A stretch of 64,000 bases of DNA from Panaeolus papilionaceus (taxonomy: Eukaryota; Basidiomycota; Agaricomycetes; Agaricales). A program made the translations under genes and the position numbers. Position 1 is the stretch's first letter; every line of letters starts with the position of its first letter. Of this stretch, positions 37,501-50,883 are shown one piece after another. Location: positions 1,674,001 through 1,738,000 of the forward strand of contig JADNRZ010000009.1 in assembly GCA_015501605.1 (NCBI GenBank), in the 5' to 3' direction. The notes under the pieces are model-generated. The model worked only from the letters and a program-made list of their open reading frames with translations, was not told the origin of the DNA and ran no database searches.

Positions 37501-39880
37501 CCACTTGGAGGCCCGAGACTTGCCCTTCGAATTTGGCTTGATTGGATAGGTAGGTTTGGCACGACGTGTCATCCAACGGATCTCCCTCCGACTTGAACTG
37601 ATAATTTAAGTCGGTTGCAGTTGCATTATATTTTAATTTACATGTTATTGAAATTTCAGAAAGAGAATCGCTCGATCCATCCGGGACTGAGTGTTACATC
37701 CAGCTTACCTATTTTCTTGGGAAATAATCAGCGCTCGGAGGCCACCTGGAACCATCTTCGCCGCCGTATCATCACCTCTCAAGCTGCCGAGGGTGTGCAC
37801 CCCGTTGTCTCTTCATTTCGAAGCCTTGGAATATCAGGTTCGTCGACGGAGAACATATCTGATATCAAAGAATAAAGAACAAGGATGTCACCGTGGAAGC
37901 AAATGTTTTGTTTAGGTCAAATTAGGTCCAATAACATTGTCGTTGTGTCATCGATTGCATCATAGAAAAGTGTGCAGGGGAATTGATGTGAGAGCCTGTG
38001 CATGTTATGTGCTGAGCTTGCTTGACTTTGATTGATGAGATGAAGATGAAAATGATCTATATGCCATGGCTTTTACGATATAGCGAGGCCGACTATACTC
38101 TGTACAGTTTTCGAGGCCTTGATAATGTCGAAACAACCTGACAGACGCCATGTAAGCACGGAGCTTTATCGATAACGTTCGAGCTTATTGGACATTCCAG
38201 GTTGTCCTAAGGGAAATCAGTATATAATCGTAACATTTTCGACTTCAGAATTATCTGGAATGACACCTTCTTAAAAGACGGGTCCCGTACAAGACTCTGA
38301 ACGGAAGGGGAGTTAATAGCACAAATCTACGGAATGGATAAGTACTTACGACTCACGAGCGGCCTGACTTAACGTGAAGATAAGATGTTAACTGTGGAGC
38401 ACCGAGCTACTTGCTAAGTCTGCAATACCCCTCCGACATCATACATATTACCCACGTCGTTCATTCGGTCATTCACACTTCCTCGCTGATAATCAAGTAC
38501 TATGGGGAATGAAGGTGGGTCCGACACCGACGCTGAGGGCGTTCCGTTCCGGTCGAGTGATCAGCGACTGACTCTGACTTTGAGAGTATTGATTTACGAC
38601 CACACCTTCTGAAGCCAACCTCCAAAGTGAAGTGCGTTCGAAAATCAGCCTGCGAGGAAAATGAACTTCGTGTTCATGTTCGACGAGGAATGAAAGTCAA
38701 CGAAAATCCGAGTCAGGTCTTCTCGCATAATCCGCTCAATCGTATCTTCTTCAGTGGACAAGGAAGCTGCCACTTGTAAGATGATTCATTTCATTCTCAT
38801 TCGCTAGTTCAAGTTGACGTTGAAGTGTTCCTTTCGAATCAATGGTCTCCGGTCATGAGATGGTCCGAGGCGTTGCTCGTCCCACTCGTGCTTCCGTTTG
38901 GTTCGATGGGGTATCCCTTTGATCCAATGAGCAGCGGACGATTGCAACACGTATACATAGACCCACTTCCCCCCGTACCCAGCAACGGCGATGAATCGTT
39001 GGACTGATAGGGGATGCTTACCATGCGTCATAGCTGTCGCTAATAGGTGAAGGGTGTGGGTTAAGACGTGGGGACTTAGCAGACACATAAGGGAGAGTAT
39101 GTACCTCGATACCTTCCCCTCGAATTTTGTGTGATAGTGTTTCATGTCGGGGATAGAATACGAGAGAAGTAAAAAATGCAGAAGTCAGAGGTAAAACGAT
39201 GAAGGAGAGCTTGATTGTTATAATAAAAGCTTTTTTTACACAGGAGCAGAGGGATATCAGACAGTGCTGCTCACTAAACTGTCCGGAGGATGAAATGCGC
39301 CTATGACCTTTCCAGCGAAGTAAGAAGTTGATAATGCTGATATAACGTGCAGAATTTAAAAAGAGCCAAATCGTGTAAGTTAATAGATGAGAAAGAAATT
39401 GCGCTGTCAATCACCTTATCGATCCACCCCCGCCATTCCTGCTGCTGTGAGTCCTCCCCGTTCCCGCCGTCAGCCTTCGAATTCGCTTGCGGCTAGGCTT
39501 ACCCCAGATTGTTAAAGACGTTCTCACCTACGCCGGTGCTGTCTGACACTGACAGCATGCTGAGATATTGCCAGTACCTTGCTCAGCGCACTCATCTTGA
39601 TGGTGAAGCGGTGCCAAGCCTTATTTGAGCAAATTCACCTGGAAGCGCTCAACCATTTGTGACGAACCGAGTATCATTATGAGGTGACAAGCCGCCGACA
39701 TGTTTGGCTGTACCTTATTCAAATTGTTTGGCACACCTGACTGATGTATACAACGGATTTTTATTCTCAACCTCCACCAACTCATTCAATTCCTCTGGAC
39801 ATTTTCGATATCTGTGTCAATAAAATTGTATTCCACGTCCTGTGTAGCACCGTCGGAATTTAATGAAACACAGACGTCCT
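28552..39880. other. Long stretch without recognisable genes
   Basis: About 11.3 kb. Open frames stay at or below about 130 codons and show no conserved motif. There are no terminal repeats, polymerase motifs or tRNA genes that I can see. Composition is balanced, with a few T-rich patches (30270-30300, 34110-34150). Two short hydrophilic frames (33931-34116 minus, 33279-33491 plus) were judged unsupported. Confidence 0.5.
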
Positions 39881-39887
39881 CCCTTCT

Positions 39888-39962
39888 GTGGCTGGCTCCG
39901 TGGTTGATAATACGTCTGACCGAAGTCTGGGCTTTAGAGCGCGGGTTCAACTCCGTGGCAAG
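39888..39962 (+). other. tRNA-like sequence with pol III A and B boxes
   Basis: TGGCTCCGTGG near 39891 matches the A-box consensus TGGCNNAGTGG with one change, and GGTTCAACTCC near 39943 matches the B-box consensus GGTTCRANTCC fully. Spacing between them is about 50 bases, as in a type I tRNA. The acceptor and anticodon stems do not pair well, so this is not a functional tRNA gene. It may be a tRNA pseudogene or the head of a tRNA-derived SINE. No A-rich tail follows directly. Confidence 0.35.
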
Positions 39963-42900
39963 CATGCGCTGTCTCCATATTTCCTAGGACCTATACCTGG
40001 CCTACTTGATGGGCAATGTGTTCTCCTCACGGACTGACAACCCCTTTGACCAGGTTACCGTATGGATCTACATATGGAACGGAGGGATAATACTTGCATG
40101 GTTCACATGCAGTCGGGCTCTCCTCGCCAGTTCTGTAGCTGGTATCCCACCCGGTGACACTCCTCGACGATCAGGGAATTGGCCTCACCACCAGACACCG
40201 GAAGATAGTGTTCGACACTATGAGCGAACCAATCGTATAGTGCCCGCTGGCAATTGAAGTCAATATAGACCCTTATCACAAGTTCACCAGGTGAGGATGC
40301 CATTTACCTCACCGATGTAACAATAATAACCCTCCACAACTGTAGTTCTGCCAAAATCCGCGGGCTTGAGTTTGTCTGCGTGAGCCATTCCCCTTGGACA
40401 CATTTTAGACCAAGTGACGCAGCAATGCCACCAACCTCATCTGACCCTGACTTTGCGAGCATACTTCGTCCGTACTCTATTTTTATACTTTGCGACGTAA
40501 ATAGGTCAGTCTTAACGTATGAATTGGTCACTTATGGGCATGAAGCATGCTCGACGATATTGTTCTTGACAGTGATGGGTACTCACCTTTCACCCTGCGA
40601 TCTTGGATTATTTTATTTTTCAGATGACTGATCCCATTTGGATGAACCAGGAACAGTGATCCTACTTTCGGCGAAAGATGCTAATACCTAGTTGTGAGTA
40701 TTTTCAATGAGATCACTGCAGCCATTTTCGTTGCTGAAACTATATCATTCCATGTAGACATCGTCTCTATGTCTTGCTACAGCATCCCCTCGTTGATCTA
40801 TGTCCGTCTTTTTATACATGAAACTATCTGGTTGCATCGTACGCGGCCGTCATAGTGCGTTGATGTCGTTTTTTGGATGATGGCTTGTTGAAATGTGCCA
40901 TTTTAAGCGATAATTTCAGTGTTTATTCCCAGTACACATAGCTACCTACTTACCTCGGCACTGAGTTATCAACTCCCGGTCGAAATTTTTTCATACCACA
41001 CATATCAATTGGTGGTGTACAATCGCGGCCGAGCATCCACCAGTGCGTCAAGCTTGGGTACTGCATTCGCTCCTCCATTTCCCTCTTTCCGGTTCAAACG
41101 CAGGTCAATTATTCGGACAATACTGTGCCATTTACCCCTAACTTGCACTCTCTTATGGGCGTAGGGTTAGATAGGTGAGCATTGCTATTCCTACTGGTGT
41201 TATCTTTGTCCGACGCAGTCCCGAAAGTCGCTTCATGCAGTTCTTTCAATTCTTTCCTTCCCGCCTCTATCAGTCTCCATTTCAGTCTCCTTCCCGAACT
41301 ATTATTCACTAATTGACCTGCTAAGTCATAGCAAACATATCCCCCCTGCTCACGGTCACGATATGTGCTCGCATTCCAGAAAGCTGCTAATTTAAACTTT
41401 CGCTTAAGTGTGCCATAATCAGGTTATCAAGGACTGTATGTTACCCGTGAGTATCTACGCCTGTGGGACTCCGTGGTATATGGGATAAATTGATTTTTTT
41501 TGGTGATCAAGCACTCAAATCTCAAGGCCGAGTCGGCGTACGCTGCTATCGGACGGGAGCGCACGAGCATGTGCTATGATCTAATTCGTCCAGAAATGTG
41601 TAGCCTAATATTGTTGGTTGTCGCGTTGAATCATGGCCAACGCGGGCCTGGGTAAGTAGGTGCCTTATCACTCGGCCAGTCGGCTCTGGCTGCTTAAGTG
41701 CTCTCTAGTCATGCTTCAGCTAGGCGCGATGTGGTCGCCTAGGACTCGCTTCAGGTGTCAATAGGAGTGACACACATAGGCAAACCAACATAGTCGGTGT
41801 TATGGTATCATTTCCCCCCAGATATCGGCCTTAGAAGGTGAGAATATAACTTGTACGTCAATTGCCTACTTTGTTGCCGACCTGTGAAGGCTGATGCAAC
41901 TGGCTGGACAGCTTGCGCTTCCTCATTGTCGCGTGTGGTGGGGTAAGAGGCTTCTCTTCTCGCCTTCCTCCCCTCTCACCGAGCTCTTGGCAACACTCAC
42001 ACCGTTTTGAGTTACTTGAATCCGCCCTCCCAGAGTTTTCGGACCTTATTCATGGACCTGTGATTCGACGCTTCCTCCAAGCTCTCATTGGTTTAACACA
42101 GCCCATCTCCTAATGACTTGTAGGCGACAAGGATCTTTCCGGGCAGATTTAGCTATCTTTGCCTCTCACTTAACTATTCTCACTAACATATCTACAGTGT
42201 ATGCTTATGCAATTATCGTCCGCGGAACATAAAGCTGTCGTCGCAATTCATGACTTGACCGAGATCGTAAAGCCGACTGACGCAATGACAGAAGATGTGA
42301 AATGCGCACATATGTTGGCGGCTATAAACTGTGATCTGCGCCACTGACATGCCTTCTACTCTTCACAATCAATTTTTGGTTTATCTTACACTCTTTCAGT
42401 CGCCAAAAATCATGTGGCTCCCCAGTTTGCACTGTCCGTTGCAACGCCACTCGCCCATAGCTGACTCGAACGCCATCCCATTGAAGATATTTCTTCCTGT
42501 TTTGTTTTGGTCCAATGGAACTGTAGACGCTTGAAGACATTCTTTCCCAGATGGGCGCAGTATTAGTTATCTTATTCTATGCACACGTCCTCTGAGGGTG
42601 ATTTGGCGGTTCACAGCGGCTGGAATGTGGGGTAAGCTTACCGGAAGCACTCCTTGCAATTCTCTTCAGTTGTCCTAAGTATGACTCTCGTTTAAGTCGA
42701 CTTAGAGTGCATGACCATGAGGTGTGTATTTTAAACACAGTGTGGGGTAGCACCGTTTAAGCTGATGCTATGTTCCTTTCACAACCAGACTTATTTTTGC
42801 GTGGACTTGACAGTGGGTCACACAACGCCAGCTGGATGGTCCCATAAAGTGTGCCTTGCATCAAGTGGGGTCGTATGTTGACTGTTCATTTTGAGAAGTT

Positions 42901-45900
42901 CAAGGTCGGATGCTCTTACTCATTAACTGTCAGCGCTCAAAGGTCATCAGAGCAGCTAGATCATGACCAAGTCCTCACAGTCGTATAGGCGAGACCTGAG
43001 GAAATTCACCCCTCTCTGTCAACCGCTGTGAACACTTTTGGCTGACCTACCTTAATCGTGCAACAAGCGGCGACTACAGCTTCCGATTACTCCACGTTAA
43101 CTTTCAGTAAACATCAGTCAACATAAGTAAGTTTACAATCGCTCTCTTTCAAGACACAGGAGCTGGTCTCGGAGGAATGTCGGGCTGAATATTTGAAACT
43201 TCAGGCGGCTATGGGAAAACAGTGCGGCAGTTATTCTGTTTACGTTTCTCAAATTTCTGGTCACAAGACAGAGTTCAAGTTATCACCAGGTCTTATGGGT
43301 TCCACACTGTGGTAGTAATAATTGTTGCACCGACGACGACAGTCCCTGCCAGGTGTGGACTCATTAGGCAAGTAGCATTCGTCAGGGTCTTTCGCCTTCG
43401 ACACCAGCGCTCGGTCGGATTACACGGAGATAACCTAATATGCGATCAGAGATTCTTTCCATTCGTCGATATACATATCCCCCGGCCGTCTGAGCAAGAT
43501 AGCAGAGCTTAGCAGGTCTATAGTTTTCTACAACTGACGTTCGACTATTTTTCCAGATTTTTATAAACAAGAGGTTATACCCGTACTTACATGTGAAAGG
43601 CATGCGCTGCATGTATGCTGTCGATATCTGTGCATCATTCGGAATGGCGTTTAGTTCTCCTGACACCAGTGATTGCAGAGAGTCTTGAACTGCGCACTTT
43701 GGGATGGCACAAGTTGTGTCAGCAGGGGCATATGGTTCGTCTGTTTTGTGGTTGGTGTTTCCCTTTTCGAGGATATTTTACTCTGCATCTGCCAGTGATC
43801 CATTGTGCGGAAGTTCTAAGGTTAGTGCCTTCATTCACTTGACCAAGTTTTTTTTTGGAACTGACATGTAATAGACCCTATCGACACCGAAGCCGATTGC
43901 GGCACCCCAGGGCCAGCCATAATAAATGACCTGGGGCCATGATACCTTTTTCCGCTCTGACAACACCACCCATATGCAGATGCTCGGGTTTGCGGCTTGT
44001 TTTCGATGTTCTCTGTCAACGCCTCACAGGATCAGACCTTTGCTAACTGCCCGTTGGACATCGGCAACATTGCGACGAAGCATGAGTGGACCAGGTTATG
44101 TCTAATTTAAGATTCGGAGATTGGGGTTAGCTAAGGGTCACCTCTCCGTAGATATGTCGAGAAATCGACGTCGTTTGTGGCTTGTGTCTAACATGCAGGG
44201 CCTGTCATGGCGTCCGTATACCCCTTGCACTTGACATTGGCCCGCTCTACAATCCGTTTCGTAATGACGACCATCTATAATGATTAACAGGGGTGTGCTA
44301 ACGACAATCCTGTTGTGCGTATCAGCCCTTGATAGACGTACATGAACAGCAAGCGCTATCTCCTGATTACTCTTTCCAGCTAGAATAACCATCCGAAATT
44401 ATCTGCGCGTTGCTATTTTCCAGGCGTTACTCCGAACCCCCCTTGCAAGCGTTGGAAGCTAACCCCGGGGCCTTGGCTCGGATACTTAGCACGGATAGTG
44501 AGCTCACTTCCGTTGTCACTCCGATAATTGTCAACGCGATCGTACCCTCCGCACATAGTCTAACCTCTGTTAACCAGATATAATCCGACCGACTCCAGAA
44601 ACCACGCGATCTGCAATTCAACGAGGAACAAGTTGATCCTTTCACCTCGCTTGAAGTCGGAAGGATACATACTGGCGAAGATTTTCCAGCTTGCCATGAT
44701 GCTGGTTAATTGCAACGATCGACGAGACTTCCTCAGATTGTCCGGTAGTGCTTCTTCTGCTTGTCTCGACTATTCGGGCTCGTCTTAAATCACACTTGCG
44801 ATCGTCAGATGATTGACTTGTCAGACTACAGATAGGGAAAACAACTACGCCTACATAGATGCTCTTCTCGACTGAGTACGATCGTTTCTGAGTCTTATAG
44901 ATAGGAGTAGCTGATTCGCGATCCATCCTCAAAAAATCCGACATATAGTGAATATGCGTATATTTCTGTTATAATCATAGACTCGTGATATGTCCGGGAA
45001 GGGATGTGGACGCACACAAATCTGACAGGACACGGTCTACCCAAAAATTTAATCACAGTCACGATAAAAGTAGACTTTGCGAGTTGTAAATTACACCTAC
45101 GCATGGATTGTGGCCACCGAGCGTTTCCCTAGCATTTAAGTAGGCAACTTTACGAGAAAAAAAACTGAGTAGAAATTCCGTCAAATTACTCTTATCCTGT
45201 TCTCACCATAGCATCGATAATCTCTACAACAAAGTTTCCTACCCAACGTCTCACGAATATGACCGACAACCTTACGCACAGCATTCCAGACATTTATGTA
45301 GGCAGCAACCCCTCTTTCTGCACTAGGATTATGGTTGCTAAATTGTGTGCTTATTTTGGCACTGATTGCGAGGAATTTAGAATGCCAAGGCATCAAGGGC
45401 TGCAACAATGACACACAGTTCGTGCTGTGCAGTAGCAAGGGATGTGCAACCATAGCAAGCTGCATTGAACGGTACCGATGCTATTCTCAAGGGTGACAGG
45501 CGTGGAACGGCGATTCACGCAGGAATTGGTTTTTTAGAATGTTTTTGCAGGCTCAATGGTGATTTTCTGAGCGAAATGAATTGGGGGTATGACTGACCAA
45601 TACGGTACCGCGTTTTCTGGGGGGAAGAGATAAGAGAGAGCGATCTTGACAGGCTGTAGACTAGGGCCCGAAACCAAGGCAAGTCTGGTAGAACAAATAC
45701 TCGATTGTTGGCAGTATTTTGTTCATCGATGGCTTTTGGTGTGTTTCATAACCCGACTACCAAAAAGGTTTACCTTTCCGTGCGGTCAAAGCAGTCAGCC
45801 AGTGAGTAGCGATGCAGATATGTAACAATGGAAGAGCCTGCCAAGCAATCACCCTCAGCTGAGAACCCTAATGAAACGATAAGCAGGCGCAGATGCACTT

Positions 45901-48900
45901 CTTTAATACAGTATGGTTGATACAAGGTGGTGATGTTGGACGAATCACAAGTGCATTCCCATGAATAAACATGCGTGGGCTAATCACTTTGACAAAGAAT
46001 ATGAAGGTCGACTTGAGTAGGCGTAGAGTCAGGAGACATAGTTTACAGATCATGTTCCTCGCAGTGAGACCCAGAGATGATAAAAAATCGTTGAGATCCC
46101 TTTGAAAGTAGTGAGACACCCAGAAAGCAAGAATGATGCTTGATCTCGAGCTCGAGGGCGATAGGCCCAGAAGGATGAGTTGGATTCGACTGTGTGAAAT
46201 GCATGGCACCTAGTTATGACGAATGGTGAGACAATATTACGTATGTGACCCAATATGATCCGGCGGGAGGTTGTCACTGTTGAGTACTGAGTCCGCTCTC
46301 GAGATCTCCAATTTGGGCGAACAAAGTTTGAAAGAGCCCAAGAAAGAAACGCCGACAAATCCCAGGCTACATCCCAAATTCGAGTTCGAGTTCTTACTGG
46401 TGGACGTTAGAAGGCTCAAAGTACGGGCGTACTTATCGATCATCACGCAAGATCAGCCGCATTGAGAAGCGTTGACACTGGCAGGTGTGGGATGCGTATT
46501 CAAGTTCTGCGAATGTGCGCGTTCATAGGAAAGTGATAAGCTAGAAAGCTTAACGGCTGCCATTGAGGCCTACATATCTGAGGTATCTCGCAAAAACTTG
46601 AAGCTCCAATAAAGCACGACTCACCACTGTTGATCTGCAGGTCCGATGTCGGTTCCCTTTTCGGTATTCTGGCGCTTAGTTTTGTATGTGGCGCGGATAA
46701 GGGAGAGCTTTGCCGATGGCCCATCAAAAGCCTCTAAGCGTTACTTAGCGAAGAGAAGGCTTCGATGGAGGTGTAACAAGTTTACAGGTCGAGTACATAC
46801 CACTTAGCTATGGCTATCGGTGCTTCAGATAACATGTTAAATTTACCCATATGTTCGTGTCAAATACATGTTCGACAGGTCGACATAGACTGAGAAATGT
46901 GGCTGCCTCATGATTAAGATTCCGTGCCTGGTGATCTGAAGTCACTATCTCGAAACACTCCTCACTCCACAGCCAATATCACGCTGATAACAGTTATAGT
47001 CTACCGAGTTATACGTTTAGGTGTTTGATTAACGGAAAATAGGTGGATTCTGGTCCTGGATTACTGAACAGAAGAAATCTGAAGTAGTCAATGGGACCCA
47101 CTTGAAGGTACCTCAAGTGACACTGCTGTCAAGTCCTCCTTACTGTCCACCTGGTTTCATGTTATTAAATTTTATCAAGCTCCGTGAGTTTGTTGTAGTA
47201 GATAGGATGGACCCGTGGTACTTAAAACCCTACATCGGGTGGCAGGTTTGGAAGTAACTGTCCAAACTCTCTCGGTCAACGATGATCGATGAAAAAAAGC
47301 CAGCGAATCCCTTGAATCTGAGCGAGTAGAGCGGAATAACCAACATCAAAGTCCGTCGAAGCCAAAACCCTTCACAAATTTACGTCCATTGCACTCCATT
47401 TGTCAGAACAGCTTCATATAAATGTCTTCATATCAAAGTACTGCCGCATCCACTTGCCGGCGGATCGTGTTAAACATAGGTAGGTACCCTGATTTTACGT
47501 AGCTGCCGGTGGGATGGTACCGCGGCAGATTGATTGCATGCATGCCTACCTTCAAAGGGTGCTGCTTCTTTGCGTCCCCCGAGATAACACTGCTTTGATT
47601 GTGTCTGAAGCCTTGCGAGTAAAACCTATGCCTAAGCGTTAGATTTCTGGTTTGTGTGCAAAGAGTTTACAGTGAAATATCCCAGCTCCAACTGGGACGG
47701 CGTGAATTTTTGTTCGGAGGAATTTATACTGGTTTTCCCGACGTGTCTCCCGCAGGCAAGTGTCAAATCCCCTCATAGACATGCCCTTTGTGGTGAGCAG
47801 TGGCCAGATACCATGTGATGGTTAAGGTCCCTGAGTTGTCGCATCAGGCGTGTACAATGCTATGTCTCTTTTTATCTGAACCCCACGCCACAAATAGTGC
47901 ACACCCATGTCAACTCTAACTCGCGTGTTCCCCAGTAAGGAACGGGGGCTATCTGTTGGGGTAAGCAAAAACATCACGGTCCAAATATCCACCTCCGCCG
48001 CTCTTAGATATTCTCTAATTTAGGTCTTTCAAGTCTTTAACTTGAAGGCAATAAGGGATAAAGTGCCTGGATTCAGAGAATGAAGCATCGAGTCAACCCG
48101 CATAGTTACTGAGTAAATACCAGTAATCCATGCACCTTTGGCCTCCACCTGCCTCGTCTGAGCGATAACGAAGTGCTCTCGTTTAGATGTTCACGTTCCC
48201 AATACAGGCTTGCTGGAGAGGAATAAATGTTTTGGGCAAACACGAGGGTACTATCAGTGACCCTGAGCCCATTCGAGTAAACATGGCCATGAACTTCAGA
48301 GCCCCCAAGACCTGGCATATGTATGTGCATAGCATACATACCTCCTTCCCTGACTACGGATAGGCAGGTGCAAAAATAACCTACTGGACGCATGGCGAAA
48401 CATATGGCATGTTGTTGTCCACAAAATACATTCAATGACTGCATTAACACGTCCAGACGCCTCGGATATCTCCTCGTTTTTTTAAAAAACGCGCGGCTTG
48501 CATCGTTGGCATCGGCGCCCGCGTGGTGATCACGATCATAATCAGTTGAACTAATTATACTCTTCAACTGCGGTAGCGCAATGTAGAGTGGGGTCTATTG
48601 ATAGGCGACGGCAAAAAAGCTTCGCGCGTCCTTTAGCCTCTTGCACAACTTTAAATGCGGGAAGAAGGTATAATTAGATCAACATGGGAAGGTATCCACA
48701 ATCCAATGAGGATCAGTTATTCAACCACGAAGCCGTGCGGAGCGTAGAGGTGCTGCTTTATTTACAGCTTCAAAGCCATAGCTTTTGTTTGGCCATGGGT
48801 GTTTGACAAACTGGACTGAATTAGTTCCATCAAATGAGGCTTGTGCAGCGTAAATCAAGCCACGCCTTCACCCAGCCTCGAGACTCGGTTGCTCATACCT

Positions 48901-48939
48901 CGAAGGATGGAACTTTCCGATCCGTGGACACTGATTTTC
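39963..48939. other. Long stretch without recognisable genes
   Basis: About 9 kb like the 8-17 kb stretch. The longest frame is 153 codons at 48106-48567 (minus), with no recognised domain. A cluster of overlapping minus frames at 45868-46446 is open in all three frames in turn, which argues against any one of them being selected. No repeat family or mobile-element motif was seen. Confidence 0.5.
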
Positions 48940-49816
48940 CTAATTCTCCGCGTTTATGTTCGCTAACTCCCGACGATTTGACTTGAATCTGCTACCTTTC
49001 TGGTTGAAAGAAGCGTCTTTATTGGCTGATGGGCGGGCGCTGCTACATTTAGTATTGGAAACCATGTCGGCCTGACAGGCATCGTCCCTCTTTGACCCGT
49101 TGGCTGCCCACGTCTCGGTCCGACCTCGGGGCGGCTGACTTGGCGTGATGGTCGTGGATGTTGGATGCTTATGGATAAAGTCAGACAACAGGCCCTGAAA
49201 TCATCAGATCAATATCGGTCGAGAGACCTCATAAGTTGAGTGTCTGATCAGTGGAGCACTGAAAGGGTGAAAAGGACAGCCTGAAAGATGCCGTAGGCTT
49301 GCTAAGTCGGACCGTAGGCAAGCCCTGCCATAACAGAAGTTGACTGAAATTGTATCGCATCGTGATGGATAACCAAGCAGGTCGACAGCCCAGGGAAACT
49401 GCGACTACAAATAGGTATACCTCCTTCGACATATGTCTGACACGTCGGTACGTACCGTCTCAATACTATTCCGCATTGGACATATGATTACTTCACGCAC
49501 TCGGAGGCCGGTCCTTTGAACATCAAACCTGAAGAAAGGAGGAGAGGCAAATGAATACCATCCCTTCTATACGACGTCACCTAAAGTATATCTGACAGGA
49601 GGAATAAATGGGACGTCCAAACGTGTGCGATCTGTGGAGGCTAATTATGAAAAAAAGAGTGACATATACAGTCTGTTCGGGAATACTTAGCTGAAATACC
49701 TGGAACATTGAAACACAAGGATACGACGCTTTTGGTGGGCGCATTCGGCCGAACCAATGGCCATTGAAGGGGTGTTCGCCGACCAACGTTGAAGAGTGCT
49801 TGCGCTGTCTGCACAT
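48940..49816 (-). CDS. Speculative multi-exon gene, unrecognised
   Basis: Several open stretches can be joined in one frame by plausible short introns. An ATG at 49816 begins MCRQRKHSSTLVGEHPF and runs to QIYF; a 52-base intron (GTGACG, pyrimidine-rich CTTCAG end) leads to FDVQRTGLRVREVIICPM; a 51-base intron (GTACGT to TTTGTAG) leads to SQFPWAVDLLGYPSRC; and a TTTCAG acceptor near 49195 leads to the hydrophilic last block GLLSDFIHKHPTSTTIT ending INAEN at 48940. The third join would need an intron of only 33 bases, which is a serious weakness. No family is recognised. Confidence 0.2.
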
Positions 49817-49956
49817 ACCTTAAGGCATGGGTAATTGGGTATTGAGCATCCCGGGAGGCGGAGTGACCACATGACTTCGCGAAACGTTGAAATAATTCTT
49901 CGGGCCGCATAAACCTCAAGGGATGTGCGCCCACACTGTCGTAGTGAGGGTTTCAA

Positions 49957-50883
49957 GCCCTAGAGACTACCAGGTGTTCCAAAATTCGACATTGTACATC
50001 TTAACTGGCGCTGTTTGTGCGTTTTATAACGGTCATTAAGAGACGCATGGTAAGAAGCCGAGGAGATTGCTAGTCCACTAGATAGGGAAAAGGTTTTGAT
50101 CTACAGAGCATAGTCTCCAATCGAGGACATATGGAAAAACATCGCCAATTTTCTTTTTTTTTTACTTCGACGAGAAGTGAGAACATCTCCACTCTGAAAG
50201 TCTAATGTCAGGGCAGGCTCAGATATTTCAACGATTAGAAAGGAAGATACCGACTGAGAATCCCGAGAAAAGAACGGATTGAACGATGTTCGTCAAAAGA
50301 ATCCCGTCATAGGATCCTAGGGAGTGGTGTTTTCGTATGGCCATCGAATAAAATCAGGCCACAGAACATGAAGTCGCCGGACAGACATATGTTTCGAATC
50401 AGAAGTAAAAAAATGGTCCCTCGAAACGTTGAGAATTTCTCCTTCAAATAGATTGACAAATTACGCCGAGCATCGAAGCTTTTGCAACCGTTTGCAAAAT
50501 TTTTGGTATATGTTTTACGAGCTCAGAGCGGCGAAATTTGTTACGTTCAAGTCCGACGGGTCCAGCAGTGTGAGTAAACAGGGTGAGATGACACGGTCAA
50601 TACGCCGAGAAAAAATAGCAAATCAGCCAGAGGTCGTAGTCGATGAAGGGAGAAAGTATAATCGAACTTCATCTGAAAGTTTTGTCGGGGCCCCTACCCC
50701 TGAAGAAATCGTGGGGTAATTTACTGTCACGTGCTGGGTTCAATCGAGGGCACTTGGCATGTGTGAGGCGAAGTCAGAGCGCTTGAAAAGCTTATTGACC
50801 TTATACCACACTTCTATTTTCTTCGATAACCGGAGTAATCATCGCTTGAAGTCTTTTTCTTATAATTCTCCGAAAAATCAACC
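49957..50883. other. Upstream flank of the OGFr-like gene
   Basis: About 930 bases. It holds a T-rich run at about 50151-50163 and an open plus-strand stretch (50429-50719) without an ATG, rich in charged residues (for example GEMTRSIRREKIANQPEVV), which might be an exon of an unrecognised gene. The OGFr-like promoter should lie in the last few hundred bases. Confidence 0.35.

Noticed and set aside
39018..39410. 130-codon minus-strand frame with hydrophobic stretches
   Set aside because: Hydrophobicity comes from T-rich DNA, and there is no family signature or splice support.
45868..46446. Cluster of minus-strand frames that can be joined into a 120-residue protein
   Set aside because: The join needs a 31-base intron, and all three frames are open by turns, so no frame is preferred.
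48106..48567. 153-codon minus-strand ORF, longest in the 40-49 kb stretch
   Set aside because: No recognisable motif, membrane pattern or conserved block; the length is not remarkable for 9 kb of balanced-composition DNA read in six frames.
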